The notes: a model not told the origin generated them from the letters alone. Shown: positions 36,201-51,200, numbered from the stretch's first letter. The stretch: DNA of 64,000 nucleotides from Nematopogon swammerdamellus (GCA_946902875.1 OX336338.1:12391971-12455970); one strand, 5' to 3'. Translations and numbers: made by a program.

Positions 36201-39200
36201 CCGGTGACAAATTATTCGATAAATAAAAAAAAAAATGTTGAATTTATGTCGCTTTCATTGGTGCAATTTATATTTCTGTACTCCGCGGCTTCGCTCGCGT
36301 GAAATTAGCATTAAAAAAAAAGTAAGTAAATAAAGGCGGGGCCGAAGGCAGATCTGGCCTCACGTATACGATATTCTTTCTCGATGAAAGTAACTTAGGG
36401 CGAGGCGGAAGGCGGATCTGAGTTCAGGAAGAAGAAAAAAATTCTTGAAGAAAGTAAGTAACTAAGGGCGAGGCCGAAGGCAAAGCTGTATTCTGGAAGA
36501 CCAGAAACCATCTCGAAGAAAGCAAGTAACTAAGGGCGAGGCCGCAGGCCGAGCTGCGTTCCGGAAGAAGATAAACCTTCTTGAAGAAAGTAAGCAACTA
36601 AGGCGAGGCCGAAGGCCGAGCTACGTTCTGATAAATAATAGACCATCTCGAAGAAAGCAAGTAACTAAGGGCGAGGCCGAAGGCCGAGCTGCGTTCAGGA
36701 AGAAGTTAACCCATCTTGAAGAAAGCAAGTAACTAAGGCGAGGCGGAAGGCCAAGCTACGTTCTGATAAATGATAAACCATATCGAAGAAAGCAAGTAAC
36801 TAAGGGCGAGGCCGAAGGCCGAGCTGCGTTCAGGAAGAAGATAAACCATCTTGAAGAAAGTAAGTAACTAAGGTGAGGCCGAAGGCCGAGCTACGTTCTG
36901 ATAAACGATAAACCATCTCGAAGAAAGCAAGTAACTAAGGGCGAGGCTGAAGGCCGAGCTGCGTTCAGGAAGAAGCTAAAGCATCTTGAAGAAAGTAAGT
37001 AACTTAGGCGAGGCCGAAGACTGAGCTACGTTCTGATAAATGATAAACCATCTCGAAGGAAGTAAGTAACTAAGGGCGAGGCCGAAGGCCGAGCGTCGTT
37101 CTGATAAACCATCTCGAAGAAAGCAAGTAACTAAGGGCGAGGCCGAAGGCCGAGCTGCGTTCAGGAAGAAGCTAAACCATCTTGAAGAAAGTAAGTAACT
37201 TAGGCGAGGCCGAAGACCGAGCTACGTTCTGATAAATGATAAACCATCTCCAAGGAAGTAAGTAACTAAGGGCGAGGCCGAAGGCCGAGCTGCATTCAGG
37301 AAGAAGCTAAACCATCTTGAAGAAAGTAAGTAACTAAGGCGAGGCCGAAGACCGAGCTACGTTCAGGTAAACAATAAACCTTCTCGAAGAAGGTAAGTAA
37401 CTAAGCGATATTTAGATTGAGTAAACGATAATTCTATCGAAGAAAGCAAGTCATTAAGGGCGAGGCCCGAAGGCGGAAGCGGGTTTATGGTTTACCTGAA
37501 CTCGGCTAGGCCTTCGGCCTCGCACTTAGTTACTTCCTTTCTTCCAGAAGGTTTATCGTCTTCCTGAACGCAGCTCGGCCTTCTGCCTCGCCCTTCGTAA
37601 CCTACATTCTTCTTTGAAATACGAATTTCAAGCGAGCGAACCCGCATAGGCTTTGAACGCAGCTCGGCCTTCGGCCTCGCACTTAGTTACTTCCTTTCTT
37701 AAATAAGGTTTATCGTCTTCCTAAACGCAGCTCGGCCTTCGGCCTCGCCCTTACTTTCTTCGAGAGGGTTTATCGTTTTCCTGAACGAAGCTCGGCCTTC
37801 GGCCTCGCCCTTAGTTACTTGCTTTCTTCGCGAAGGTTTATTTTCTTCCAGGATGCAGCTGGGTCTTCGGCCTCGCCGTTAGTTGCTTAATTTATTTGAG
37901 AAGGTTTATCGTTTATCTGAACGCAGCTCGGTCTTCGGCCTCACCCTTAGTTAGTTACTTTCTTTAAGAAGGTTTATCGTTTACCAGCTCGGCCTTCGGC
38001 CTCGCCCTCAGTTACTTACATTCTTCTTTGAAATACGAATTTCACGCGAGCGAAGCCGCGGGCAACAGCTATTATTTAATAAAAGAACTCGTTTTAGGTC
38101 CAATCTTGTTTCCTCTCCCTATTCAGTGTTGCCGACGCCGTACCAAGTATTCCCGAGTACTGTCAACAAGACTGTCAATGTGCATTTATGTGGCGCTGAG
38201 CCACCCATAAGGTGTCCACGAGTAAGGTGTCTAATGACGCCCATGGGTATTCGGTCGAATATGGGGGTTGCGAATGCCATGTCGGCCTGATAGGTTCACT
38301 CCTCTCTTGAAGGACCCGAGACTGTACTTGGGAGAAATATGTGTATGTTCGCTTATAACTCTAACTCAAGAACGGCTCAACCTATTCGCGTAGCTTTCGT
38401 GTCATTTACTCGAACATTTGAGTAAATCGATTTACACAGAGTTTTCACCGACTATAGCGCGAGCGGAGCCGCAGGAATAACGAATTAATATATAGGTCCT
38501 GTGCTGTTAGTGTTTATAAGAATAATATTATTCTAACCCCTAATCTTAAATGGTATTTGATGACGTGTGAACCCAGAAGGCGTGCACAAAAACCTACGTT
38601 TTGGATCTGAACCGCACCATTCGGCAGAAGGAGGAGATGGAGAAAATGGACAAACTGGTGGAAAGTATCGACGCTTATGATCTGGTGAGTGTCGACCTTT
38701 GTCTAAACATGCCCTCATTATGTTTCTCGGACGACCAAAGAACATTTTTTAAGACTAAAGAAGTATTTTATACTTTATAATAAAAATATGAGTATTAAAT
38801 TGATACAGTTTGATTCGGAATTACATATAATTCCCTACTTAAAGTTATGGTATTGTTAAACCACGCTGTGTGTCCGTGCTCCGAAATGTGTTGAGCCCCT
38901 TTAAATATCGTTTTGTTTGTTTACCCGCACGGAAGCCTATTACTAAGCCTACGTCGTCCGTCCGTCGGTTCGTCTGTCTGTCAGTTTGTCCTACCTTTAA
39001 AGGGTTGTACCTTTTAAAAGCGTAATAGGTAGCCAGTTTAAATTTTCACAGAATGTGTGTTGTAATGGTGGATATACTAAGAAATAATAAAAAAAAAACT
39101 TGTGACCAAATTTTGTGATCAGGACTTTAAAGACGATGATATGGACCGCCTGTTCCGGATGTACGCCAATGTCAACCTCAAGGCGCCGATGGTCGGTTGC

Positions 39201-42200
39201 CTCCCCAATCACAACCGCACTCTTGTCTACGAAGGGGATCTACGCTTTAAGGACAACGCAAAGGAGCAAAAGGTTGGTGACGGGAGATTTATGCTTCGTT
39301 TCTTCTCCTTGTGTGCCCTCTACCGTTTGGCATAGCTCTAAGACGTTAAGACGTCACCAGTGTTATCCATCTTTGGCTAGGCAAAACCATCACTCTTTTA
39401 TGTCTGTCCATCTGACGGGCATTCTGTCGCCAGTACGCCTCCCGGTCCCGGTACAAGAATTTTATACTAAGGACCTTATTATCTACGGCAAATATGCTCA
39501 GCGAGTTTAGCCAGTCTGCGTGCACTATCAACTGCATTTGGTACCTAAACCTTACTGTATTCTTTGCCGTAGCATAGTTGCCTGAAAAATTCAGATAAAA
39601 AAACTTATATAAATGTAGGTATATAGCACCGAATATATGTAGATACTGGCGTGTAGGTACATGCAAACAAGTTGCGTGTGGTACCTCCTCAAGGTCTAGG
39701 AGGCATGCTACTCAAAATACTTCGATAGACGAACGAATAGGTCCCCAGGTACATGACCTGAAGCGGTTAGGGCATGTACCTCGGCCGCCGGGTTGCACGC
39801 AAGGTCATCGACGGCAATCTGGTCCGGTCCGCCACTGAACCAAAACCTCTTGGACACGCGCACCAGTCGTCCGTTTCTGGGTAGGTATTTATTTTTGCGT
39901 GATACACGCGCAAGGTCCCACATAAACTGCTTATACTATTATAAAATTGTAAACTATTTGATTATTGTTTCATTATATTGCATTGGCGATTGTAATTTAA
40001 GATACTTAGCTAACTTCGCCGGGAAAGATTCCATAACTTACTTATTAGATTTTTTAGTTTCTTAAATATTGGCTGAGCGAATGCATTACCTCTAATGAAA
40101 TAAGAAATGAGTGCGTAGTTAGTCTAGTCAGTGATCGTAATGTGTGTGCTCGAAACTGATTATTAACTGCCACTGAACGTATAGTTAGGTACTAATGAGT
40201 ATGGGAGAACCGTCAGAGGTGTGTCGGACAGACAGTGGCAAATGAATATCCGTTGTACCTGCCTACCCCATTGGGAAACAAGGGAGTCATTATGTACTTA
40301 TGTGTGTAGTACTTACTTACTTCTAGTTTTGCAACATGCCGATATTATGTGGTATTATTCGTTGCCGCCCGTGCTCGTAGTATTTGTATTCGGTCCCACC
40401 CCACGTGGGAATTACACTGTACGCTGCGAATTCAAAAGTGATTGCTCTGCGCTGATCGCATCGGGAATCCTAGGGACGTGCATTGAATTTGTGTCTACAT
40501 TTAATCGATAGATATCGATACGATTCAGATATTTTTATCGAAACCGAAAAATGTCAATAAAATAGTTGATAAATCGCATGAAATTCTGTTTTAAAAAATA
40601 TTGAATTATATAACAAGATTTTTACCTAAAATCATATGAAAGAAGGTAACGCTCGCTCGAGACAGCATACTCGTAGAAGTAGTAAGTAACCGATTTATAT
40701 ATTTTCTCGAGGACAATAAGTGTATACGGGCGAGACCAAAGGCCTAGGCTGCGTTTGTACTATATCTACTTTTTCGAAAAAAGTAAGTCAGGGCGAGGCC
40801 AAAGGTCGAGTTGCGTTCAGGTAAGCCGAAAATTCCAAAACGGCTTTTATGTTGACGATGGAGATTGAGAATATCGTAAAAATTTATATCTAAAATATTA
40901 CTCCAAACATTCGAACTTTAGTTTATGTTTAGGGTTCTTCACATTTGTTTCAGTAATCAAATCAGTTGCTTAGGAACATTATGGGTCTAAACTAGGTTTA
41001 AGTAGTATTTCTATTAAAAAAATTATTTAAACTAACTATGTACTTAGTATAATATTTTACCTAAAAGCTATTTACTCTAGATGTAAAATTGTAAATTCAA
41101 TTTTGTTCGTACTAACTGCTTAGTACCTAGGTCCCTTTACAATTTTCCGGATTTCCTTCCTAACCTGGTCGAGGCATGGAGTGGACGTATTTTTTTTTAT
41201 ATATTCAACTTGTAACTTGAATAGTACACATTCTTTGTTTTAGATCGACGTGAGAGCCATACTATTGACTGACATGCTGATTATATGCAAGAAGATGTCT
41301 ACCAAGACACAGTGCTTTCCGCTGAAGTTGATTAGGTATGAATGATATATTTATTATATTTGGTACTCATCAATCTCCTTTTAAGTAATTTTTTTTATCG
41401 AAACTGACACATATGGCTACATCATCTACAACATCCGCGATGTCAGCCCATAAAACCTTGATGAACTAGGTGTTATGTCAGTGCTTCCCTTTGGTCGTGT
41501 CGGCTACACTGAAGTGGACGGAAAACACGAACGATTTACGTAGCCGTTTCGACCGACCTTTCATTCAATGCGGTGGTACCAAGCCGGGCGGGTGAAACCA
41601 TATTATAGCCATGTCTGTTACATTTCATTGTGTTATGTTGCACATGCACGTGTGCTCGGAGCAGCGAAAAGCCAGCAGCGCTACACTACAGCTCTCTCAC
41701 CGAGAGAGACTTGCGCCGCATGAGCCACTTGGCTTTTTCTCGTAGCTCTCTTGTGTTTTTGTTTTCTTATTATGTACTCGTAAGATATTACTAAACTGGT
41801 CGCAGTATTTTTCTTTTTTTGTCGTAAATAATATATAGTAACTAACCTATGTACCTGCCTGCCTATGTTTAAGATATAGATAAAAAATGTGTCAAGATTT
41901 CAGAAAATATCAGTTCAATCGCCTTACCCGATAAAATTTTATTCTTATTAGACTTTTGTAGATTTTTACAATCTTCCATTATTTATTAATTTAAAAATGA
42001 TTATTTTTAAATACTTTATTTGAAATGTGACGCACAAATTATGAATAGGTAGTTGCAGCTTCTGCGATTGGTGTGATCATTTTGTTTTATTAAATAAGTT
42101 TGCTATGCATTTAAATTAAGTTGCTTTATTGGACACGCGAATGCTTAGATATCTACATAATATGTGTTTGTTGGTTTTAACTAAGTCTTGTGTTATCGGA

Positions 42201-45200
42201 AGAAGTTGCCTAAGGCAATAGGTTCGGCCTTGTATGTATTTATTTATTTGTGCACGATCCTTGCAGGAAATGTTTCTTATTCATGCTTTATTTGATAAAA
42301 CACTAGCTTTAGCCCGCTACTTCGCTCGCATGAAAGTATAATTAAAAAATTCTGAATTACCTAAACAAGAGAATGGCCACCTCCTATTAGATGAAATACC
42401 TTTCGATAAAGCATAAAATCAGAAAGGAATAGAATAGCGTGGCGGTACTTTAAATTAACAGTAAACATTTTCCCTCCCTGATTACTAGCGTGATGCGCTT
42501 CGAGATATTCAGAAGTGTATTAGTGAAAATTTTATGAAAACAGAAGCAATGATTTTGAACCAACGCGCGCTATGCAGGCCTGCAACCAAATAGCAGGCCC
42601 GGACGTTGACTAGACATTAAACGGATTTAACGAAAAATTTTATTGTTTTTGTTTACTTCACATACCTTAAAAAATTTATAAATGGACTTAGAAATGAAAA
42701 AAACTTATTCTCGATTTGTTAGATTAGATAGATAAATATAGTTAGATTTATTTTTGTCTACTCCATCCGAGGCTGGGGCCCTAGGTAGCTGCCCATTTCG
42801 TCCAGGCAAAATTCCCCCATTCGATATAATACAACAGATGATTTGTTTCGGGTGTTTCGTTAATCGGCGCGTCTCCTAAATTTTTAGTAGATCTATAGTG
42901 ATATAATGTGACTAATGAAATAAAAACAACAATAACTGATTTTTTTCTATATCTTTGGAAATGACCGAAACTTGGAGGCGTCGTCGTTTCGTCTCGAGAA
43001 GTTTAGTCATGGCATAACTAAATATACGAACGATTTGTTATTTATCAAATAATATATCAACTGTCAACTGTGGAAGTTGAACGCGCACAAAAGGGAGCCA
43101 AATTGTGTGAAATTTGCGTACATCGCGAAAATTCGGAAAGGTTCTCAAGACGCGCATTTATAAAAAAAAAACATTTGAAAGTGCTCCTTAAACTATCCTA
43201 GCAACATCAAACATACACATTTGTTGCAGACCCAAGTATATGGTGGACCGAATCATGCACTACCCGCAGTTTAAAAATCCCAAGAACAGCAAGGAGATGT
43301 CTTCCATTATCTGTGTGGTGTTGGACGAGGTGGGGTCTGCCTACACCTGTTTTTCTCTCTCGGAGCCTTCCAAGGACTCCGGCAGTAACTCCATGAAGGT
43401 GCGTGCTCTATTCTTGTTTCAACTGGTGGCTGGTTGATATGTATTTGAGGGGCCGGCGGCGTTTGAAGTAAGAAACACCATTTTCTCTGTGGGTTTAGAT
43501 ATGGCAGATACACAAAATACCGCAGGTTGTTCTTTTATATTCAGCGTTTTAATGCTTACTACTGGACATACGCCTCTCCAATCGTCCCACCTTCAGCGGC
43601 ACGAATCCACTGTTTACCTCCGACGACGTCCCGGATGACGTCGTCGTTCCATTTGGTCTTCCCACACCCCTTTGCCGGCAACGGCCGCCAGTATAGGACA
43701 CGGTTACTCTAACGGCTTCTCGTGGGCTGGCGCACCATATCGCGTAGTTGACTCGCTGGGCAACTTAAGCTTTGGGCAATGGCTACCGTCAGAGTCCTCG
43801 TTTCACAGTCGTCCAGAGGATGCACTGGACATTTTGTGTCTACAGATTTTGGGGCGGATCAGATCCCAGGTCGAATTTTAACTTACTCAAGGAAGTCCAA
43901 CACAGTAGAATGAGTTAATTTAATTATTGTCTTTCACTCTACTTAGTTCTTAGTATATTCTGAGGATCCACATTAACATTGGGTTCAGATAAGTGGTTTG
44001 GGTTCTGCTTTGAATTTTTACAAGCATTTATTTTATTTATCACCAACTCTCAAATTGGTTGGTTTCATATTGGTTAAACATTTCAAACAAAACAAAAAAA
44101 AAGAAAAAATAACAAAATTACCAACTAATACAAAATACATTCGAAACAGATCTGGGAGCAGAAGATCCGCGAGGCGAAGTTGTCCTACGACCTGGGCGTC
44201 TGGTTCGCCAAGAACCCTTCCCGCGACATCTCCGACTTGGACATGGACAACGCGGAGCCCAGACCGGTCAGTGGAATTTTTAAAGTAACTTGGAATACAA
44301 TATTGTCAAGTCTTTATTAGTGTAATAGTTAGAGATAGTAATATTTAGAAATGTAATAGTTATAAAAATTGGTCTTCAAAAAATGTAGTCATTTAGGTCC
44401 AGTTGCGGGAAGAAGGATTCTCCTCTGATTCCGCTAATCTTAACATTATCTCGTGAAAATGTGTAATCTCTTCTATGTCTGTGAGATAATCCTAAGTTTA
44501 ATGAAACCATAGATAATAACAACAGCTCTAAATATTCACTCAAAAATATATTTTTATGAAGTCGTTGGTTTCTAAACCAACAGACGTAAAATATTGCATT
44601 AATAAAAATATGTTCAACCAAAAGGAACAAATTTTCAGAAATTATGAAATTTTTGACCTCCGACGAAAAAAGAGGGGTGTTATATGTTTAACGTGTGAGT
44701 ATATGTGTGTATGGGTGTATTTTTGTATGGGCGTATATGTGTCTGGCTGTGGCATCGTAGCTCCCAAACGGATGGACCGATTTGGATGCCGTTTTTTTAA
44801 AGAAAGCTGGTTTAATCGGCATGGTTCTTAACTATGTTTGTGATCAAGTCTTAATTATCTTAAAAAGTGGACCGATTTGCATGCAGTTTTTTTTTTAAAG
44901 CTTGAAATAACAGTTAAATAAAAAAAAAACACGACAAAGTCAAAAATTATTTCCGTTTACTTACGGAGTGCGGGACCGCTAAGTAAATAGAATATAAAAA
45001 TGTTGCCAATTGTTTGCGAAACTTTGCCAAGACTTGTGTCAATAATTGGCAAATGAATTATCCATTTTTCGCTTTAAATGATTACCGTAGGTACTTACTT
45101 ACACCGTGGGTGTCTTTGATGTGTTCACGTTCCAATAAAAAAAGGAAAATACCTTGCTTCTTACCAAATTTCATGATTCTAGGTTAACGGGAAGTACCTA

Positions 45201-48200
45201 CTCTATATAGGTTTAATTTGATTTGCCAGTAGAATAAATGACCGTATCTTGTGATTGTGTTGACTTTTAATTATTGTTGATTTACACCTGCAAGGAACCG
45301 TATTTGATATTATTTTCAACTTGATACCTCTACCCGTTCCTGAGAAAAAACGGTCTTGCTTGACAGGCAGACATACAGACGAACAACGAACTGATCCTCT
45401 TTCAAGGTACGGAACCCTAAAAATGAATATTAGTTCGTTCTTTCATTCGTCTTCTATGCGTTCGTAAATCCTTATGATGAATTATGATGAAACTTTGGTG
45501 GGTTGTTGTGCGCACGCCCGCGAAGGTTTTTGACAAACAAACAAAAACTAAAAACGTGATTGCCATTAATTTAAAAGGGATGCATTTCGTTATGCTTCCT
45601 ATCATTTATAACTCCATTGTCAATTCAGAACGGCAGCAAACACAATTTGACCTAGCTGTTTCCCGCGATATCGCTCCCGTGAAATTCGTATTCCAAAAGA
45701 AGAAATCAACTAACTATGGGCGAGGCCGAAGGCCGAGCTGGGTCCTGAACCCAGCTCGGCCTATCTTCCTACTTTCTTCTTTTTAAATAGGTACAACTTT
45801 CACGCGATCGAAGGCGCGGGCAACAGCTAGTAGATAATAAATTAATTGATTAGGGCATAAGGACGAACTCAGACGAGCTGAGCGTGGAGCGCGAGGCGCG
45901 CGAGCGTGTGGCTACCATGCTGCACCGCAACATGGGACAATCTACCGAGTACGATTACTCCTTCGCTTCCATCCACACAGACTCATTTGAAGGTATGAGA
46001 ACTGCGATTTAAAGAAAAACTATTTATATTATATATTGAGAATTTCATATAGTACCCTAACCTTTGTGATACCCTAATCCTGAGATTGTCATAATTGCTT
46101 AAGTGTAAATACCTAATACCGCGACCCCGAGAATTTCTGAGGCTGGAGTGAATTGATATTTGTCTCGTGGCACTCTTTGTTGACTTTTTTTTTCTCAATA
46201 ATAACTTTGACTATATTACTTTGATATAGATTACATACATAATGCAGGGTAAGAATGGTGTGTACATGTAGGTAGTGTGAACTGTTGTCAGGCGACGGAT
46301 CAGCTATGAGCGGGGGTCACCAGCAACACCGCCACATGATGAAGCGTGCTTCTACCGGAGGCAGTTCTAGGAACTCGCGACTCTCCAGCTTCCAGCAATC
46401 TACCAGGTTCCACAAATCTTTACAGCTTCTTAAGTATTTATTTTTGTAATTCCACCTCATCTAGTTTTATATTCTGCTAGCGTTTCCACGCGGTTTCGCT
46501 CGCTTAAAATTTGTCACAGTTTAATGCTTGTAATTTCGTAACGCAACGAAATGTCAAAACAATCGCACATTCGATCCTCCGATGTCCAAAAAATGGCAAA
46601 CACCAATGCTAGGGACTTGCACGATAAAATATGTACCCACGTATAGCATGGAAGTACTAGGCAACGCCAACGTGTCAGAAGCCAGGTGACAGCGAAGACA
46701 GGGATATGTGGTACCCGATTTTTTCTGGCCACCATAAACGCTCGCAATTGACAAATGACTGCCGGTAGGTTAGTTTGATTTGTTTGTATTACTCCATGAT
46801 TTGGTTTTATTACAGCGCGGCATCTCACGACGAACCGGTCAGCGTCGGCAAGTACAGTTTCCGTTGCGGCAGCTCCGTCGAGCATCTCATCGTACCGCAG
46901 AACCCGGACGATGGTATGTTTATTCTGAAGACCTTAAGAGGAAACGCGGGCACACTATTGCCCATGTAAAAGTATTCCCCTATTTCCTCCCTAGAATATG
47001 GCACTAGAGCATTTATTTTTTAATATGCAGTTTTAACGTATAGTTTAATATACTGTAGGTAAGTACAGATGTGCCACTGGCAGTCGCATGCGCGCACACG
47101 TGCGCGCTTATAAAATGAACAAACATGCAAAGATTTCTTCTAAATGTTTATTTTAATTTTCATGAAAAAAAAAAAACATTAAAAATCGGTCCAGTTTTGG
47201 AGGAAGAAACAGTGGAATACGAAACCTCGGTTTTGCCCCTTTTTTATTACGTCGCTTTCGCTCAGTGTTTGAGGGGTAGATGGTAGAACGCGACAGCAAA
47301 AGCTTCAAATTTCTCACCATTTTGTCTTAAATGTATGCATGAACTACGCAGCAATTAGTATCCAGATCAGGTACCTACTTAAATTATTCAGGATTTTCTT
47401 GTCAATAAGCGCAACGATGCAATGGATAATGTTCCGAACTAGGTTACCGAAAAATATTTGATAGGGTGGTATAAATGAGCCTTACTTACTAGCATGTCTG
47501 GCACTGCCAATGTGTGCTTATTTTGGCTGCCACAGTGGCAGCCAAAATAAGCAACAGGATCAGTCAGGTTTGATTTTGACAGAACAACTTTCGCCCTTGG
47601 CTTCTAATCTCCTCTTGTGACATCTCGAAAAAAGTGGACTTTTTTATTGCGGTCAAGATATTGTCAATTGGTTGAAAACGTATGTCGAGTTTTCCGTAGC
47701 GAAAACAGCCGCGCGCGTGTCGCCGAGAACCTCCTCCGCGCCTGTGCGATGTGGGTTTATCTCTCGCGCATGTGTTGAGTAGACCAGGTCCAAGTGAAAG
47801 GTAAGGCCACGATCAAGCTATCAAGCGGCGGAACTTCGATCCTCTGATCTCAGAGGGACACCGCTGCGAGACTCCACGACAAGACATTGGACGAAGAAAA
47901 CTTTTCTATGTGGGAGCGTCGCGAGTAGCGCGACCGTATGGATTCACCAATCCATTGCCTTTTGCTTGGTCCATTTTTGGTAGCAGAGCGTAGTTCAAAG
48001 ATGGATCAAACTGAAAGCTTCCGGTGCTTCCTTACGCAGCCACAGATTATAACAGTTAGTAAGGCTCATTTATGCGACGACCCTATCAAATATGGTTCGC
48101 AACGGAAAACTCTAATCCACGTTTGTGCCAAATATGTGGGTAGGTATGTACCTACATGAAACAATGTTTTACATTTTAATGAATTTATTTAAATTTCTGC

Positions 48201-51200
48201 CGTCATAACATAATATTAATAGACACATTATGTAGGTACCTACATAATAGCTATGTTGGCCACATTGTGTGTTGGGACCAACGGAAGACCAGCGCTGCAG
48301 CGCTCTCATCGCGAGGAAGCTGTAGCACGTAAGCTGAGCTGGCTCTCTTTTCCTCCGAGTTCTATGTTGTTGTTCCTAGTTCTATGTCTGTGTCTGTATC
48401 TTATTATGTGAATCCGGAAATAAACTATATTTAATTCAGTCAAATTCTATTATATTTTATTCTACATCAGAAACATTTGTTTTCAGAAACAAGATCAATA
48501 ACAGTGAATGTCATCACGGAAAGCGAATCAGATACTATTGTGCCGACGAAACCGGTGAGTTATCTTACCTTTCCGCAAGAATCACGCTAGCGGCTAGAAC
48601 GACGTCTTCCGCAATCACTCAGAATACATTTTGTTTGAAAATATCTATAAAAAATATTCTATGACCTACACATGTAGATTGTTATAGTAACGCTCATTAG
48701 TAAAAGCTATCATTAGCTGAGCTAGCTGAGCTTTCATTATTACAATTTTGTGTTTCCCACCACATGATAGTTTAGTTAGTGTTTGAGGAGAATATTATTA
48801 CGACAAGCACGAACTTGCTGTTATTTGCTTTTTTGTTGTATGGCTGAACTCAAATACAACGCTAGGTAAATCTAGTGAAGCTTTCAATAGATTCTGCATA
48901 GACTTTGCTCAGTCCTTATTTTCTCTGACTGTAAAGTGTATTGTTATATGTGTGTTATATTTTTTATCTGAAATGTTTATAATTTTTGTAACAATTCTCT
49001 AATATGAGATGATACGACAGCCAAGTATGCCTCCGTACCCGAGCATCCCGACTGCAGCGCGCAGCGCCAGCATGAGTCATCACATGCTGAAGGTGCAGCC
49101 GCAATGCGGCGTGATGGCGCTCGTGCACAGCCTCCCAGATCTCACGGTCGACCCCACTCTCAGAGCTCCGGAGACGTGAGCGCCTTCCCACTTACACTTC
49201 CACACGAATAATCCACCGCCGACTACTCTTTTTGTTCAACCTATACTTGGTCGACTTCGTCTCCTGCTTGATTCACTGTTACACCATTATTACATATCGT
49301 TTATGCCTCATCCATCACATGTCATACTAGTGCTTTCCTTGTGTTCGTTCCGGCTACACTGAACTGAATGGAAAGTCACTCCATACGTTTGGAATCAATA
49401 CCTTGATGTTCATCTAGTAAAGCGTATAGTTTTACACGTAATCAGGACCGTGACTGTCAACTCAAAATTTGTCAGAGAACCACTTTCCTCGTTCGGAGAT
49501 ATTTTCATTTAGATCAATTTCACTTTTCCTGGTCTACGTGTCATGTGTTGAATGAATGATTGCTCTGCGCTGACGATCAAATAATACGCAGCATCAGCAT
49601 CAAGACGCCTTCGACAGCGAGTGTGAGCCCGCAGACAGCATCGGACAAGCTCTACCAGTCGCACCAGGAGACGCTGAACCGGAACAGGCTCTCAGCGAGG
49701 CCTGTGTCCAGCGGACACTTCCTCAGTCCAGACCACAGGGGCACCAGCTACCCGCCGCCCAGTCCCACAAGGTTAGTATCTCTATTATATATTTATTTAC
49801 ATCATATAAATAAGGTCCACCTATCTATCTAATCCGCGTTTATCTAATCCATATAAAGTAAAAAAAAGTAGTCTAATCTATCTATATATCTAAGGAAGGT
49901 GATTCAATTGAAAACGTGAATATGAATGACACACCCATCTCGTGGCTACTTAGCGTCGCAACATAACATTTTGTTGCAGATAATTAAATTAAACACGCGT
50001 ATATTAGTCAAAAACAACAGAGTTATGATGAGATATGTGGCACAATTAATTATCTATCTAATTATTATTTTTTATTTAAAAATATTTCGGTATTTCGTAA
50101 ATACTCATTAATAAGATAATTTAAAAATATCCACTACTATCACATATAATATTATACATATTTATTTATATTATTTAGATAAATTTTTCATCCTATAATG
50201 TACTCAGAATATGATATGTGAAAATATGTGACAGGCTCAGCTCAATAACAACTTTCCTACATACATGTGACTTGTGGTACCTACCTGTACTAATGTCTAG
50301 CTTCTGTCCTAATTCGTTTCTCAGGAACTTTATTTTGCTCTGTATTCTCTGCTTCCAAGTTCGAGGGTCTAGATAGGTAGGTTTGCCTACATTCCGTATG
50401 TTTCTGATTTTCTATAAATGTTAGCTCCTCACCTTTACTTGAATATGTTATATACGGATCTTTTACCAAATTTGACGGCTGAAAGCTTTCTGTATTACCC
50501 ATTGACTTGTATTACCTATCTATTAATATCCATTCTCAAAGAAATCCAAAATACGAAAATAGTCTTGGCCATAAAGCTTTACCGTGGAATATCAATTCCG
50601 TAAAAAGCACATAAGAGGAGCCATCGATTATCCAGTGTACTTTTATCTCGAGGTCCGTGGCAGCCTCATCAATCTATCTAGATAGTTACCTACCTGCAAA
50701 AGCTCCCAGAAAATGCCCACCCTTCCCTTCCATTCGCTTGCGTACAATAATCTATTATTTTCACAATTACATTGAAAGGGACTGCGATGTCTATTTTGGC
50801 CGAAAGTGCAACTCTCTGATTTTCAAAATTATTTTTATTTAGGTACCTACTTACATTTTATTATGAACCGTGATCATAAAAGCTGACTCCTGAATACGCA
50901 ATATATTTAGTTTTTTTTTATGAACGTATCAAAATTTCCTATATGCTGCTTAGAAAAAGTGTATCTACGTAACCACAGCATACCTTTACTGAAAAGCGTC
51001 TTCTCAGACCTTGCATAAATTTATCGTTCAATCTCGTTCCCCTTCTTTATTCTACTGCAAAGGGCTCGCTATACCCACCTTATATTCAACCGTATTATAA
51101 CTATGTATATACATAAAGGCGTGTCCCAAGGATGATCACCAGATAAACTGCAAATTATTCATGCGATCAAAATGAGCAACTTTTTCTTCATATATGCTTT

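Noticed and set aside
31230..38075. Direct repeats at regular spacing as a possible CRISPR array
   Set aside because: Monomers are contiguous without unique spacers, each array is inverted halfway, and the surrounding gene is spliced and eukaryotic.
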